A stretch of DNA of 64,000 nt from Novosphingobium sp. AAP83 (lineage in GTDB: Bacteria > Pseudomonadota > Alphaproteobacteria > Sphingomonadales > Sphingomonadaceae), in contig NZ_LJHY01000065.1 of the NCBI RefSeq assembly GCF_001295795.1, positions 1-64,000 on the forward strand, in the 5' to 3' direction. The notes under the pieces were generated by a model. That model worked only from the letters and a program-made list of their open reading frames with translations, searched no databases and was not told where the DNA came from. The translations under genes were made by a program, and so were the position numbers. Shown here one piece after another: positions 51,605-61,025 of the stretch (its first letter is position 1; each line of letters opens with the position of its first letter).

Positions 51605-51655
51605 ATGCCGAAAACCAGCGCTCCCGTGCCCTGCTGGGGAGGACGCCATGGCTGA
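51605..51655 (+). CDS. 16-aa leader-like open frame
   Basis: A tiny frame, MPKTSAPVPCWGGRHG, starts at ATG 51605 after a strong GAGGAGA site and stops at 51653-51655, overlapping the start of the next gene (ATG 51648). It may be a translational coupler or leader peptide. The GGGGAGG inside it serves as ribosome site for the next gene. Confidence 0.45.
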   Translation: MPKTSAPVPCWGGRHG

Positions 51656-52154
51656 CTATCATTCACCAACGGTCGTGCAACCGGACATCCCAGTCGCGGC
51701 GATGACCCCGCTCGAACGCCGTTTGCTGTGCGAACTGTTCGAGCATGAAGGCAATGACCAAGCGGTCTACTTTTTCGCCAGCGATAATGTCGCCGACACG
51801 GCTTGGATCGCGACCGCTGAGCTGGTCGAATTGCTCGGTCAGAACACCGGCATGGTCAGTCGCATCTCTGACGTGGTGCGCGCGGAAATCGCCAAGGGGG
51901 ATCTTGGCGAAGACGAGTTTGAGCTCGATTTCTCGATGATCGGCTATGACCTGATATTCCAGGACATTGTCCGGCGATCGCCTGACCTTGACCATGTGCA
52001 GATCATCGCAGCGTGGACCTGCACGAAGATGCGGCCCGACGGCTTTGGCGGGATGGCGACCGTCATAACGGCTGACGAGGTCCATTCGATGTCGACAGCG
52101 TCCTACATCGAAGAGGTGCTCGGGCGTTTGGGCGAGCCACCGCCATCCACCTGA
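51648..52154 (+). CDS. hypothetical protein, 168 aa
   Basis: An acidic protein with no recognised domain. Helical segments (MTPLERRLLCELFEHEGNDQ; ATAELVELLGQN) are followed by a mixed region ending SMSTASYIEEVLGRLGEP. It starts inside the 16-aa frame above, after GGGGAGG. It belongs to a group of small plasmid genes between the ParB-like gene and the methyltransferase-helicase. Function unknown. Confidence 0.7.
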   Translation: MADYHSPTVVQPDIPVAAMTPLERRLLCELFEHEGNDQAVYFFASDNVADTAWIATAELVELLGQNTGMVSRISDVVRAEIAKGDLGEDEFELDFSMIGYDLIFQDIVRRSPDLDHVQIIAAWTCTKMRPDGFGGMATVITADEVHSMSTASYIEEVLGRLGEPPPST

Positions 52155-52179
52155 AATTTCCTATCCAATCATCCCACGA

Positions 52180-52203
52180 AGCCCGGCCGATGAGCCGGGC
52201 TTT
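52180..52203 (+). terminator. terminator-like hairpin before the 158-aa gene
   Basis: AGCCCGGC (52180-52187) pairs with GCCGGGCT (52194-52201), ending in a short T-run. The AAGGAGA ribosome site of the next gene follows 9 nt later. It repeats the arrangement at 51560-51591 and may attenuate transcription. Confidence 0.55.
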
Positions 52204-52225
52204 CGCGTTTCAAGGAGACCTGAAA

Positions 52226-52702
52226 ATGTCAGCGCAATACATCTATGACACCGCCCCATTGGGCAGCCTCGTCCGCTATTCGAACGGCGAGCCGCGCCCG
52301 CCCGAGCGTTCTCGCCGAAAGCTTGCCGCTTGGAAAAACGACAACGGTACCGGCCGGCTCGTTGAACGCTACCCCGGCCAGGTTACCGACAACTACCGTT
52401 CGCCGGCGCATTTCATGCTCCATCTGGTAACCTACGGCAGTCAGGGCGTCATCATCATGACCGTGCGCCGCGCCTACAGCGTCGAAAGCCCGCTCAACTT
52501 CGAGATCGTCGTCACGCCAAAGCCTGGTCAAGTCCGCGTCTTGACCACGTTTCGAGACAAGGACGAATTGCGCCACCTCGCAGCCGACATGGCATCGGCG
52601 GAAGCATGGATGCGCGACAATCCCTATTCCGGGATGCGCGCCGAGATCGTGACCGACGCTGATCTGGCCGTTCTGCCCGCTGAACTCAGGAGGGCGGCAT
52701 GA
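52226..52702 (+). CDS. hypothetical plasmid protein, 158 aa
   Basis: ATG 52226 follows AAGGAGA. The protein begins MSAQYIYDTAPLGSLVRYSN and is basic at the N-terminus, with a beta-rich centre (HFMLHLVTYGSQGVIIMTVR) and an acidic helical end. I recognise no fold. It overlaps the next gene by 4 bp, so the two are co-translated. Confidence 0.68.
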   Translation: MSAQYIYDTAPLGSLVRYSNGEPRPPERSRRKLAAWKNDNGTGRLVERYPGQVTDNYRSPAHFMLHLVTYGSQGVIIMTVRRAYSVESPLNFEIVVTPKPGQVRVLTTFRDKDELRHLAADMASAEAWMRDNPYSGMRAEIVTDADLAVLPAELRRAA

Positions 52703-53499
52703 ACGACATCAGTGTCGAATATGGCACGACGAGCGACGGCCTTATGGCCGCACGGGTCGATGGGCTCGCCTATATCGCCATTCCGCTCAATGAAGGCTTC
52801 TCGATCGTGTCCGGCTGGAAGCTCAACCGGCCGATTGGCGAATGGTCCCGGTCAGATGTCTATTGCGCCGAAGGTGCCGCGGCTGATGAAGTCTCCTTCC
52901 GCGCCTACATTGCCGACATCGCGCTGCATGTCCGCCAGCGCAACGCCCTCGGCCGCGTCGATACAATTCTGCGCGTTTCCACACCTTGGGGCATGTCTCA
53001 ATCGGCGACCATCTACGCTGAGGGGGTCGTCTTTCATTCCACTGCCGGTCATGGCGGCTTAAAGCTCGACTGGGCGCGCAATGCTGGGATGGATCCCGCG
53101 TTGCGACTATCTGGCGGCTGGTATGAAGAAGACGCGGAATGGGCGCTCGTCGCCGCAGGTTACCCGGACCTGTTCACCTACCGCGAACAGGCGATGGCGG
53201 ACAGGGCGTTACGGGATTGGTATCCTGACGCTTGGGAGGCCCTCCATGGCCGAGAGTTGTCTGCGGCAGAATCTTTCACCCGTGACCGCCAGCAATTTGC
53301 CCGCCGCCACGAAAAGGACTGGGTGGTGATTTCGGCTGTTCGATCATCCGATCATCCTGGCATGGTTGAAGCCTTAGCTACCGTTGGCGGAGACCGCAAT
53401 CAGTCGAAACCTAGACGCTTCTTCGTTCCTATCGGAGAATACAATGCAGGACGTCACGGCTTTGTGATCGACACTGCCCGCTACGATAAACCGAGATAA
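52699..53499 (+). CDS. hypothetical protein with a DUF7007-like segment
   Basis: The 266-residue protein contains TPWGMSQSATIYAEGVVFHS, TAGHGGLKLD and GGWYEEDAEWALVAAGYPDLF at about residues 92-157. This is the pattern of proteins now grouped as DUF7007, found on conjugative plasmids. The N-terminal third and the C-terminal 90 residues are unassigned. It starts inside the preceding stop codon. Function is unknown. Confidence 0.68.
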   Translation: MNDISVEYGTTSDGLMAARVDGLAYIAIPLNEGFSIVSGWKLNRPIGEWSRSDVYCAEGAAADEVSFRAYIADIALHVRQRNALGRVDTILRVSTPWGMSQSATIYAEGVVFHSTAGHGGLKLDWARNAGMDPALRLSGGWYEEDAEWALVAAGYPDLFTYREQAMADRALRDWYPDAWEALHGRELSAAESFTRDRQQFARRHEKDWVVISAVRSSDHPGMVEALATVGGDRNQSKPRRFFVPIGEYNAGRHGFVIDTARYDKPR

Positions 53500-53669
53500 A
53501 ACCAATTTACCTTCAGACTTACGTAAGTGGCCGCGCCTACGACAAGGTGTTGGGATGATTTGAAATCCATCCGTCGAAAAACTAGAGAGGCGGTTAGCAG
53601 TCACAGGCCATTCGGAACCCATCCCGGTGAACTGGAGCGCTGCGGCCGTTTGAACTTGCAGGCTCAGAA

Positions 53670-54218
53670 GTGAGCAGGCACTCTTCGGCGATGCCGACCA
53701 TCTTCACCGACCCGAAGCCCACAGCCGAGTTCGACGGAACTGACTATCGATATACATGGCAGTTCGTATGGGATTCGAAAAAGCCTGTTGCCGCATGGCT
53801 AATGATGAACCCTTCGTGGGCTGACATCGATCGGAGCGACATGACGGTCGACCGGGTGCTTCATTTCAGCCGGGAGCATGGATGCGGTAGTGTGATTGTC
53901 GTAAACCTTTGGCCGAAGATCACCCCGGACTCTGGCGCTATGTGGCGAGCAATCTCGAGCTTACCTCCCGAAAAGGTAAGTGCGAACCTTGCGGCAATCA
54001 CAAGAATTGGCGCGACGGCGCAGCTGCGAATAGTCGCTTTTGGAGTAGATGCGGGGCGAGATCATCACGCGCATGTGCTCAGCACGGTCAACGCCTTTGG
54101 GGGCTCACTATTGTGCTTGGGGACGTCCAAGGATGGCTGGCCTTATCATCCGATGGCTAGGGGTAAACATCGAATCCCCGATGATCGACAGCTAGCTCCA
54201 TGGCAATTTCCGAAGTGA
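53670..54218 (+). CDS. DUF1643 protein
   Basis: The 182-residue protein matches DUF1643: YRYTWQFVWDSKKPVAAWLM, MNPSWAD, and the ending HPMARGKHRIPDD. The GTG start at 53670 is weak; ATG 53691 gives a start closer to the domain. Codon use here looks more AT-rich than in neighbours, and the preceding 170 bp holds no gene. This hints at later acquisition. DUF1643 proteins occur on plasmids and phages and have no proven function. Confidence 0.78.
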   Translation: MSRHSSAMPTIFTDPKPTAEFDGTDYRYTWQFVWDSKKPVAAWLMMNPSWADIDRSDMTVDRVLHFSREHGCGSVIVVNLWPKITPDSGAMWRAISSLPPEKVSANLAAITRIGATAQLRIVAFGVDAGRDHHAHVLSTVNAFGGSLLCLGTSKDGWPYHPMARGKHRIPDDRQLAPWQFPK

Positions 54219-54282
54219 AAGCCTGAGAAATCTAAGGCAGTCCATTGCTCTGCGCACATACGCAGCAGGGTTCCGAGGCAGA

Positions 54283-54369
54283 GCCTTGCCGGGAGCGGGC
54301 GAACCGCCCGGGTTGAGAGAGAGTGTCTGGGCGTGGTCCGCCCTTTCTGCTCTCCCGGAGATCCCACCA
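54283..54369 (+). promoter_or_regulatory. structured leader, class II (diverged), upstream of the methylase-helicase
   Basis: The long-range stem CCGGGAG (54289-54295) with CTCCCGG (54352-54358) encloses two hairpins, GGGCG with CGCCC (54297-54309) and again GGGCG with CGCCC (54329-54343). The core GAGAGAGTGTCT (54317-54328) is identical to the ParB leader. The closing stem ends 11 nt before the ATG. Confidence 0.58.
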
Positions 54370-57300
54370 ATGGCCCATATTCTAACGGACGCAGCGCTTG
54401 GCGCAGCGTCGCTCGCCCCGCATTGCGCATTTGATGCGCGTGCGCGTGCGCTGCTGACCGCAGTAACCTCGCTTCTACCCCTGCTCGAAACCGGGCAGCT
54501 TGTTGAATCCGCCTGCTTGCGCGATGCTATGACGATAGCATTTGGCGGCACCGACGCTGAAGGCGCATGGGATTGGAAGAGCGCCTATGATGCCTGTGAG
54601 GTTGCACAAATCCTTTTCCTCCGCCGCTTTGGCCCAGCAATCTTGTCACGCAGCGGCTCTCGATCTCGCTCCCTTGCGCTGATTGAACGGGTATCAGCCC
54701 TTATGCCGACCCACACCCGGCGCTCTGAAACCAGCCAGGCCTTGCAACAATATTCGACGCCTGCGGGCCTATCGTTCGTGGCCGTTGTCGCTGCTTCGAT
54801 TGGCGCAGGCGAAACTGTGCTCGAACCTTCTGCTGGCACGGGCATGTTGGCGATTCAGGCCGAACTGGCAGGTGCTAAGCTTGTGCTGAATGAACTCGCT
54901 GAAGGCAGGGCAGCGCTACTGTCGCACTTGTTCTCGGGCGTGGCTGTCAGCAGACATGACGCCGCGTCGATTGATGATCGCTTGCCCAATTCGGCACGCC
55001 CGAGTGTCATCCTGATGAACCCGCCATTTTCGGCCGTCGCGCATGTTGAGCGGACGATGAAGGACGCCGCGCTTCGCCACATCGCTTCCGCCCTGGCCCG
55101 CCTCGAGCATGGGGGCCGACTGGTGGTCATTACCGGCGCTGGCTGTTCTCCTGATGCTCCAGCATGGCGCGATGCTTTCATCCGGTTGCAGGGGACCGGA
55201 CGTGTGGTCTTTACGGCCGCCATCGACGGCAAGGTCTATCGCAAGCACGGCACAACGATCGACACCCGGCTGACGGTGATCGACAAGCTGCCCGCTTCCG
55301 ATCCCGCGACTTTCGTTCCGAGTGCAGGGACCGCTCCTGATACCGCGACCTTGCTCAAATGGGTCGAAGCGCAGGTGCCGCCGCGCGGACCGATTGCCCC
55401 ATTGCCCGGTGCAGGACTGCATTGCGCTTCGTCGTCGTCGCCCGTGAGCCGCGCGGTTGCTCGAACTGCCCCGATCAATCCCGTGGTCGATGCCGATGCG
55501 CCTGAACTCACCTATGCGACTGCTGAGTGGGCTCCGCCCGAGGGGCAGCTCGGTGACAACATCTACGAACGATATGGCCTTCAATCGGTCGTCATTCCCG
55601 GCGCATTGCCGCACCCGACGCCGCTGGTTCAATCCGCGTCGATGGCCTCGGTGGCCCCGCCGAAACCAACCTATCGTCCGCACTTGCCCGAGCGCCTGTT
55701 GGGTGACGGCGTGTTGTCCGACGCGCAGCTGGAATCCGTAATCTACGCTGGCGAGGCCCATTCCGGGCATCTGGCAGGGGCATGGACCGTTGACGAGACA
55801 TGGGATCTCGTCTCGGCGGCGGCTGAGGAAAACGATGCTGCCATCCGCTTTCGCCGGGGCTGGTTTCTGGGTGACGGCACGGGCGCGGGCAAAGGCCGTC
55901 AGGTCGCAGGCATCATCCTCGACAATTGGCTGAAAGGCCGCCGTCGTTCGCTCTGGGTTTCGGTATCGGACCGCCTGCTTGAGGATGCTCAGCGCGACTG
56001 GTCGGCTTTGGGGCAGGAACGACTGCTGGTGACGCCCTTGTCACGCTACCGTCAGGGCACGCCCATCAAGCTGGCGGAAGGCATCTTGTTCACGACCTAT
56101 GCGACGCTGCGTTCGCAGGAGCGGGGCGCCAAGGCGAGCCGGGTCCAGCAGATCGTCGAGTGGCTTGGCCGTGACTTTGACGGTGTCATCATCTTTGACG
56201 AGGCGCACGCCATGGCCAATGCCGCAGGCGGCAAGGGCGCGCGCGGCGATGTCTCAGCCTCGCAGCAGGGCCGGGCGGGCCTGCGGCTACAACATGCCCT
56301 GCCTAATGCCCGCATCGTCTATGTCTCGGCCACCGGTGCCACGACGGTGCAGAACCTCGCCTACGCCCAGCGGCTCGGCCTGTGGGGCGGCGAAGACTTC
56401 CCTTTCGCCTCACGGGCAGATTTCGTGGCTGCAATCGAGGATGGCGGCGTCGCAGCCATGAAGGTGCTGGCCCGCGATCTGAAGGCGCTTGGCCTTTATG
56501 CTGCACGTTCATTGTCATTCGACGGCGTCGAATATGACCTGCTCGAGCACCAGCTGACCCCTGAGCAGGTGCGGATTTACGATTCCTATGCCGGGGCATT
56601 TCAGGTCATTCACGCCCATCTCGATGCGGCGCTCGAAGCATCGGGCGTTACCAGTGCATCCCATGGGACCTTGAACGCACAGGCCCGGTCGGCAGCGCGA
56701 TCAGCGTTCGAAAGCGCCAAGCAACGCTTCTTCAATCACCTGATCACCGCAATGCAGACGCCAAGCACCATTCAGGCGATGCAGCGCGATCTTGAGGCCG
56801 GCCATGCCTGCGTTGTTCAGATCGTCTCGACTGGCGAAGCCCTGCAGGAGCGGCGGCTTGCCGAAATCCCGACCGACGAATGGGATGACGTTTCCGTGGA
56901 CATCACGCCGCGTGAATATGTGCTCGACTATCTCGCGCACAGTTTTCCTGTGCAGCTCTATGAGCCGTTCACCGACAGCGAGGGCAATCTCGCGTCGCGG
57001 CCCGCATTCGACGCGGATGGCAACCCCATCCTTAATCGCGAAGCCTGCCGTGCCCGTGATGCAATGCTCGAGCGGCTTGCCGCTTTGCCGCCTGTGCCCG
57101 GCGCGCTTGACCAGATTGTCCAGCATTTCGGGAGAGATGCGGTTGCCGAGGTGACCGGACGTTCCCGTCGTATTGTGCCCCGCGCCAACAGCGATGGTTC
57201 AGTCCGCTTTGCTGTCGAGAACCGGCCAGCCTCTGCCAACATCGCTGAAACCCATGCGTTCATGGATGACAAGAAGCACATCCTCGTCTTCTCCGAGGCT

Positions 57301-58716
57301 GGCGGCACGGGCAGGTCCTATCATGCCGACCTTGGCGTGAAGAACCAGCGCCGCCGCGTCCACTACCTGCTCGAAGCAGGCTGGAAGGCCGACACCGCCA
57401 TCCAGGGCTTTGGCCGCACCAACCGCACCAATCAGAAGCAGCCACCGCTGTTCCGCCCGGTATCGACCGACGTGAAGGCGCAGAAGCGCTTCATCTCGAC
57501 GATCGCCCGAAGGCTCGACAGTCTTGGAGCGATCACGCGCGGCCAGCGGCAAACCGGCGGCCAGAACATGTTCAGCGCCAGCGACAATCTGGAATCCTAC
57601 TATGCCCGCGATGCCCTGCGCCAGCTTTACCAATTGCTGGTGCGCGGCAAGATCGATGGCTGTTCGCTCGGGCAATTCGAAACGGCCACCGGCCTGTCGC
57701 TGCTCGACAGTGACGGCGGGCTCAAGGACGAGCTTCCGCCCATCACGACCTTCCTGAACCGGATGCTGGCGCTCACCATTCCCATGCAGAACATCCTGTT
57801 CGAGGCCTTCGAGGGTCTGCTGACGGCCCGGGTCGAAGGCGCAATCGCCAGCGGGACCTATGAAATGGGCCTCGAAACCCTGCGCGCCGAAAGCTTCTCG
57901 GTCTCCGACCGCAAGACCATCTACACCCATCCCGGCACCGGAGCTGTGACCCACCTCCTGACCATCGAACGCAAAGACCGGATCGAGCCGGTTGTGCTCG
58001 AGAGGGCGCTGGCCATGGCAGTGGATCGCGATGCCGAACTGGTGATCAACACCCGGTCCGGGCGCGCGGCAGTCAAATTGCGCGCGCGCAGTCTGATCGA
58101 CGATGATGGGGGCATTCACCCGCGCATCCGCCTCGTCCGGCCTTTGGAGGCGACCAATATCCTCGCCGAGGTGTTCGCGACCAGTCATTGGGAGCCGGTG
58201 GACCGTGAGCGGTTCAGCGAAGTCTGGCAGGCCGAACTTGCCGACTTGCCGGAGTTCGAAACCTCGACCCTGCACATGGTTTCAGGCCTGCTGCTGCCGA
58301 TCTGGCGGAGGCTTCCCAACGAATCGACCCGCGTCTACCGCCTGCAAACCGACGCTGGCGAGCGCGTCATCGGCCGCAAGGTTTCGCCCGCCTGGGTCGC
58401 GACGGTGATTGAGCAGAACACGGCGTCCGTCGTGCCCGCCGATGTTTGGGCGATGCTGTGTGCCGGCGATGCCAAACTGCATCTGGCCGAAGATCAGACG
58501 CTCGCCCGCGTCCGCGCCATGAATGATTGGCGGATCGAACTGACCGGCTTCAACGATCTTGGCATCGAGCGATTGAAGGCAATGGGCTTGATCTCCGAGA
58601 TCGTCTCGTGGAAACTCAAGCTCTACATACCGACAGGGGCTGTCGGGGTGGATGTGCTCGCCAAGCTGCTGGACCGGTTTCCGATTCAGCGGATCGCGGC
58701 ACGCAAAGCCGCCTGA
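54370..58716 (+). CDS. strawberry notch-like helicase with N-terminal methyltransferase
   Basis: The 1448-residue protein has an N-terminal class I methyltransferase (about 125-330). SAM motif VLEPSAGTGMLA is followed by the catalytic NPPF box near residue 217, as in N6-adenine or protein methylases. A superfamily 2 helicase of the strawberry-notch family follows, with Walker A GDGTGAGKG near 500, DEAH near 610, YVSATGATT and QGFGRTNRTNQ. Such giant proteins are common on conjugative plasmids and phages and may protect or remodel incoming DNA. ATG 54370 is chosen. It has a class II leader. Confidence 0.88.
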   Translation: MAHILTDAALGAASLAPHCAFDARARALLTAVTSLLPLLETGQLVESACLRDAMTIAFGGTDAEGAWDWKSAYDACEVAQILFLRRFGPAILSRSGSRSRSLALIERVSALMPTHTRRSETSQALQQYSTPAGLSFVAVVAASIGAGETVLEPSAGTGMLAIQAELAGAKLVLNELAEGRAALLSHLFSGVAVSRHDAASIDDRLPNSARPSVILMNPPFSAVAHVERTMKDAALRHIASALARLEHGGRLVVITGAGCSPDAPAWRDAFIRLQGTGRVVFTAAIDGKVYRKHGTTIDTRLTVIDKLPASDPATFVPSAGTAPDTATLLKWVEAQVPPRGPIAPLPGAGLHCASSSSPVSRAVARTAPINPVVDADAPELTYATAEWAPPEGQLGDNIYERYGLQSVVIPGALPHPTPLVQSASMASVAPPKPTYRPHLPERLLGDGVLSDAQLESVIYAGEAHSGHLAGAWTVDETWDLVSAAAEENDAAIRFRRGWFLGDGTGAGKGRQVAGIILDNWLKGRRRSLWVSVSDRLLEDAQRDWSALGQERLLVTPLSRYRQGTPIKLAEGILFTTYATLRSQERGAKASRVQQIVEWLGRDFDGVIIFDEAHAMANAAGGKGARGDVSASQQGRAGLRLQHALPNARIVYVSATGATTVQNLAYAQRLGLWGGEDFPFASRADFVAAIEDGGVAAMKVLARDLKALGLYAARSLSFDGVEYDLLEHQLTPEQVRIYDSYAGAFQVIHAHLDAALEASGVTSASHGTLNAQARSAARSAFESAKQRFFNHLITAMQTPSTIQAMQRDLEAGHACVVQIVSTGEALQERRLAEIPTDEWDDVSVDITPREYVLDYLAHSFPVQLYEPFTDSEGNLASRPAFDADGNPILNREACRARDAMLERLAALPPVPGALDQIVQHFGRDAVAEVTGRSRRIVPRANSDGSVRFAVENRPASANIAETHAFMDDKKHILVFSEAGGTGRSYHADLGVKNQRRRVHYLLEAGWKADTAIQGFGRTNRTNQKQPPLFRPVSTDVKAQKRFISTIARRLDSLGAITRGQRQTGGQNMFSASDNLESYYARDALRQLYQLLVRGKIDGCSLGQFETATGLSLLDSDGGLKDELPPITTFLNRMLALTIPMQNILFEAFEGLLTARVEGAIASGTYEMGLETLRAESFSVSDRKTIYTHPGTGAVTHLLTIERKDRIEPVVLERALAMAVDRDAELVINTRSGRAAVKLRARSLIDDDGGIHPRIRLVRPLEATNILAEVFATSHWEPVDRERFSEVWQAELADLPEFETSTLHMVSGLLLPIWRRLPNESTRVYRLQTDAGERVIGRKVSPAWVATVIEQNTASVVPADVWAMLCAGDAKLHLAEDQTLARVRAMNDWRIELTGFNDLGIERLKAMGLISEIVSWKLKLYIPTGAVGVDVLAKLLDRFPIQRIAARKAA

Positions 58717-58727
58717 AGGAGCCCCGC

Positions 58728-59771
58728 ATGGACAGTCCCGCCACCGATATCGCCCGCCGCCTTGCCGCCTCAGCCGAGGCGGTCTGCCGCCGTTACTTGT
58801 CCAATGGTCGCCGAGAAGGCCGCTACTGGCTGGTCGGCGATGTTCACAATTCGCCGGGTCGCAGTCTCTACGTCAGATTGTCGGCCACGGCTGAGAGCCG
58901 CGGAGGCGCAGGCAAATGGACAGACGCGCAAAGCGGCGACCATGGCGATCTTCTCGACATCATCGCGGCAAGTTGCGCCCACCGGACCATGCGCGAGACA
59001 CTTGATGAAGCCCGCCAATTCCTCAGCCTGCCGCCGCCTGATGAGTCCAAACCCCGAAACCCGACCTTACGCAAAGCGCCGACCGGCACACCAGAAGCGG
59101 CACGGCGCCTATGGGCCGCTTCAAAGCCGATCATGAACAGCATCGCAGCGCGTTATCTTGGTCGCCGGTCGATCACTGATCTGTCCGGCATAAATCAGCT
59201 GCGTTTCCATCCGCGCTGCTACTATCGGCCTGCTGAAGATGATGTCCCTGGTGTGCGGGAGGCATGGCCCGCCATGATCGCTGCAGTCACCGACAATGAG
59301 GGCACTATCACGGGGGTTCACCGCACTTGGCTCGATCCGCAAACCCACGACAAAGCCGCTGTCGCTTATCCACGACGCGCCATGGGGCACTTGGTCGGCT
59401 CGGGCGTCCGGTTCGGCAAAGCGGACGGTGTCATGGTTGCCGGTGAAGGCCTCGAAACTCTCCTGTCGTTGCGGCAGGTGATGCCATCCATGGCGATGAT
59501 CGCAGGGCTATCGGCCGCCCACCTCGCCGCCATCCAGTTCCCTGCTGCGCTGCGCTGCCTTTATGTAGCGCGCGATGATGATCCCGCCGGGGCAACGGCA
59601 TTGTCGACCTTGATCGAGCGCTGCGAGCCGTTGGGCATTGCGGTTATACCGCTTGAACCCCGACTCGACGATTTCAACAGCGACCTTACCGCCTACGGCC
59701 ACGAGCGGTTGGCGGCGGCCATTCGGGTGCAGCTCAGTGCCGCCGATGCCGTGCGGTTTCTCAAAGAATGA
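58728..59771 (+). CDS. Toprim-domain protein, primase-like
   Basis: The 347-residue protein has an N-terminal DUF7146-like region (SNGRREGRYWLVGD, GKWTDAQSGDHGDLLDII) and a C-terminal Toprim domain. The Toprim Glu is in VAGEGLETLL near residue 238 and the Asp cluster in YVARDDDPAG. It may make primers on the transferred strand. It lies 11 bp after the helicase gene, and ATG 58728 follows AAGGAG. No zinc-finger motif is seen. The frame upstream to 58527 is a shadow of the helicase. Confidence 0.82.
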   Translation: MDSPATDIARRLAASAEAVCRRYLSNGRREGRYWLVGDVHNSPGRSLYVRLSATAESRGGAGKWTDAQSGDHGDLLDIIAASCAHRTMRETLDEARQFLSLPPPDESKPRNPTLRKAPTGTPEAARRLWAASKPIMNSIAARYLGRRSITDLSGINQLRFHPRCYYRPAEDDVPGVREAWPAMIAAVTDNEGTITGVHRTWLDPQTHDKAAVAYPRRAMGHLVGSGVRFGKADGVMVAGEGLETLLSLRQVMPSMAMIAGLSAAHLAAIQFPAALRCLYVARDDDPAGATALSTLIERCEPLGIAVIPLEPRLDDFNSDLTAYGHERLAAAIRVQLSAADAVRFLKE

Positions 59772-59894
59772 GCGGAGCTGGCCGGTAAGCGGGGGATTGT
59801 CTGGGGAAGTGGGCGCATATCCACATCTCTCGGTCCTTGAAGGTCGCCACGCCCTCGGCCTTCGGGAGGGGGCGACTGCGGCAGCGAACACGGG
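59772..59894. other. non-coding stretch between Toprim gene and class I leader
   Basis: About 120 bp with no protein-like frame. An imperfect inverted repeat (GTCGCC near 59847 with GGCGAC near 59875) lies here and may end the Toprim transcript. Confidence 0.35.
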
Positions 59895-60089
59895 CACCGC
59901 AATGGCTGCGCTGCGGCAATTTTCCGCCGGGGCTGCGCCCCTTTGCATCGCGAAACAAAATTGCCTTGCTTCGCCATCCTCCGCTGGCGCTCCGGCCGCG
60001 CGTTTCCGCGCGGTGCAGACCCGTGCCCGCCGCCACTGGTCGTCGCCACGAAGGCCGCGAGAGGCGCGGCTCAGGACACGGAGACCATC
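59895..60089 (+). promoter_or_regulatory. structured leader, class I copy C, upstream of DUF2493
   Basis: The outer stem GGCAATTTT (59915-59923) pairs with AAAATTGCC (59957-59965). It encloses GGGGC (59929-59933) with GCCCC (59937-59941) and the box TCGCGAAAC (59948-59956). TCCTCCGCT is at 59977-59985. A strong hairpin, CCGCGCG with CGCGCGG, follows near 59995-60012. The last hairpin, GCCGC (60054-60058) with GCGGC (60066-60070), ends 19 nt before the ATG. Confidence 0.65.
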
Positions 60090-61025
60090 ATGGCAAGCGC
60101 CCCAGATCTTCCCCTTGAAGACACCACCCCCGAACTCGGCCCAACCGCCTATCTCCTTCAGGAAATGCAACTCTACGGCTATCGGCCCTTCGAGGACGAA
60201 CCCGATGGCAGGCCGCTACCCGATGCCCGCCTTGCCGGTGGCGCGGTCGCCGACATGTTCGACGGGCTTGTCTCAGCTTTGATCGACACCCGCATTGAAC
60301 CCGATCTCGAAGACCTGCTCTGGAACGTCGTCAACATCTTCCACCGCGCCGGCGAGAAAGTCGAACGCGATCTTGACGACAATGAACAGGCGCAAAAACG
60401 CCTTCAGCGCGAACAGGATGGCAGCGAAGTGCGCTCGGTCGAACTTGAGCGCCAGATCGCCGAAGGCATCTCGCTCATCGAACGCCGCGACACGATGGAA
60501 TTCTTCCGCGAAGCCGCCGCCGATCAATTCCGCATCCACGCCCGCAAGGCCTGGACGCCTCGCACCGGATCCCGCGTCAACCGCAAGGCCATGACCTCAG
60601 CCATCATCGACAGCCGCGACTTCCTCGACAAACGCGCCAGAGAAAATGCCCGCGTTCTGCTGCCCGAAGGCACCCGTATTGCCTTCACCGGTGGCCCCGA
60701 TTGCAACGATCACTCGGCAATCTGGGATGTCCTCGACCGGGTTCATGCGCGTCATGCCGACATGGTCTTGCTCCACGGCGCCACACCAACTGGTGCCGAA
60801 CGCGCCGCCGCCTGCTGGGCCGACACGCGCCGCGTGCCGCAGGTCGCCTTCCGTCCCGACTGGAACCGACACAAGAAGGCCGCTCCGTTCAAGCGCAACG
60901 ATCGTATGCTCGAAGCCATACCCGTAGGTCTGGTCGTATTTCCCGGCACCGGCATCCAGGACAATCTGGCTGACAAGGCGCGCAAGATGGGCATTCCGCT
61001 CTGGGACTTCCGCGAGAAGCGATGA
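60090..61025 (+). CDS. DUF2493 (SLOG-related) protein
   Basis: The 311-residue protein has a C-terminal DUF2493 domain of the SLOG nucleotide-binding superfamily (about 190-310: RIAFTGGPDCNDHSAIWDVL, LLHGATPTGAER, VVFPGTGI). The N-terminal 180 residues are helical and charged. Such proteins are frequent on alphaproteobacterial plasmids. SLOG domains bind nucleotide-derived ligands, so a sensing or processing role is possible. ATG 60090 follows GGAGACC. It has a class I leader. Confidence 0.82.
   Translation: MASAPDLPLEDTTPELGPTAYLLQEMQLYGYRPFEDEPDGRPLPDARLAGGAVADMFDGLVSALIDTRIEPDLEDLLWNVVNIFHRAGEKVERDLDDNEQAQKRLQREQDGSEVRSVELERQIAEGISLIERRDTMEFFREAAADQFRIHARKAWTPRTGSRVNRKAMTSAIIDSRDFLDKRARENARVLLPEGTRIAFTGGPDCNDHSAIWDVLDRVHARHADMVLLHGATPTGAERAAACWADTRRVPQVAFRPDWNRHKKAAPFKRNDRMLEAIPVGLVVFPGTGIQDNLADKARKMGIPLWDFREKR

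Noticed and set aside
57199..58275. 358-residue minus-strand frame
   Set aside because: Antisense of the methylase-helicase C-terminal part.
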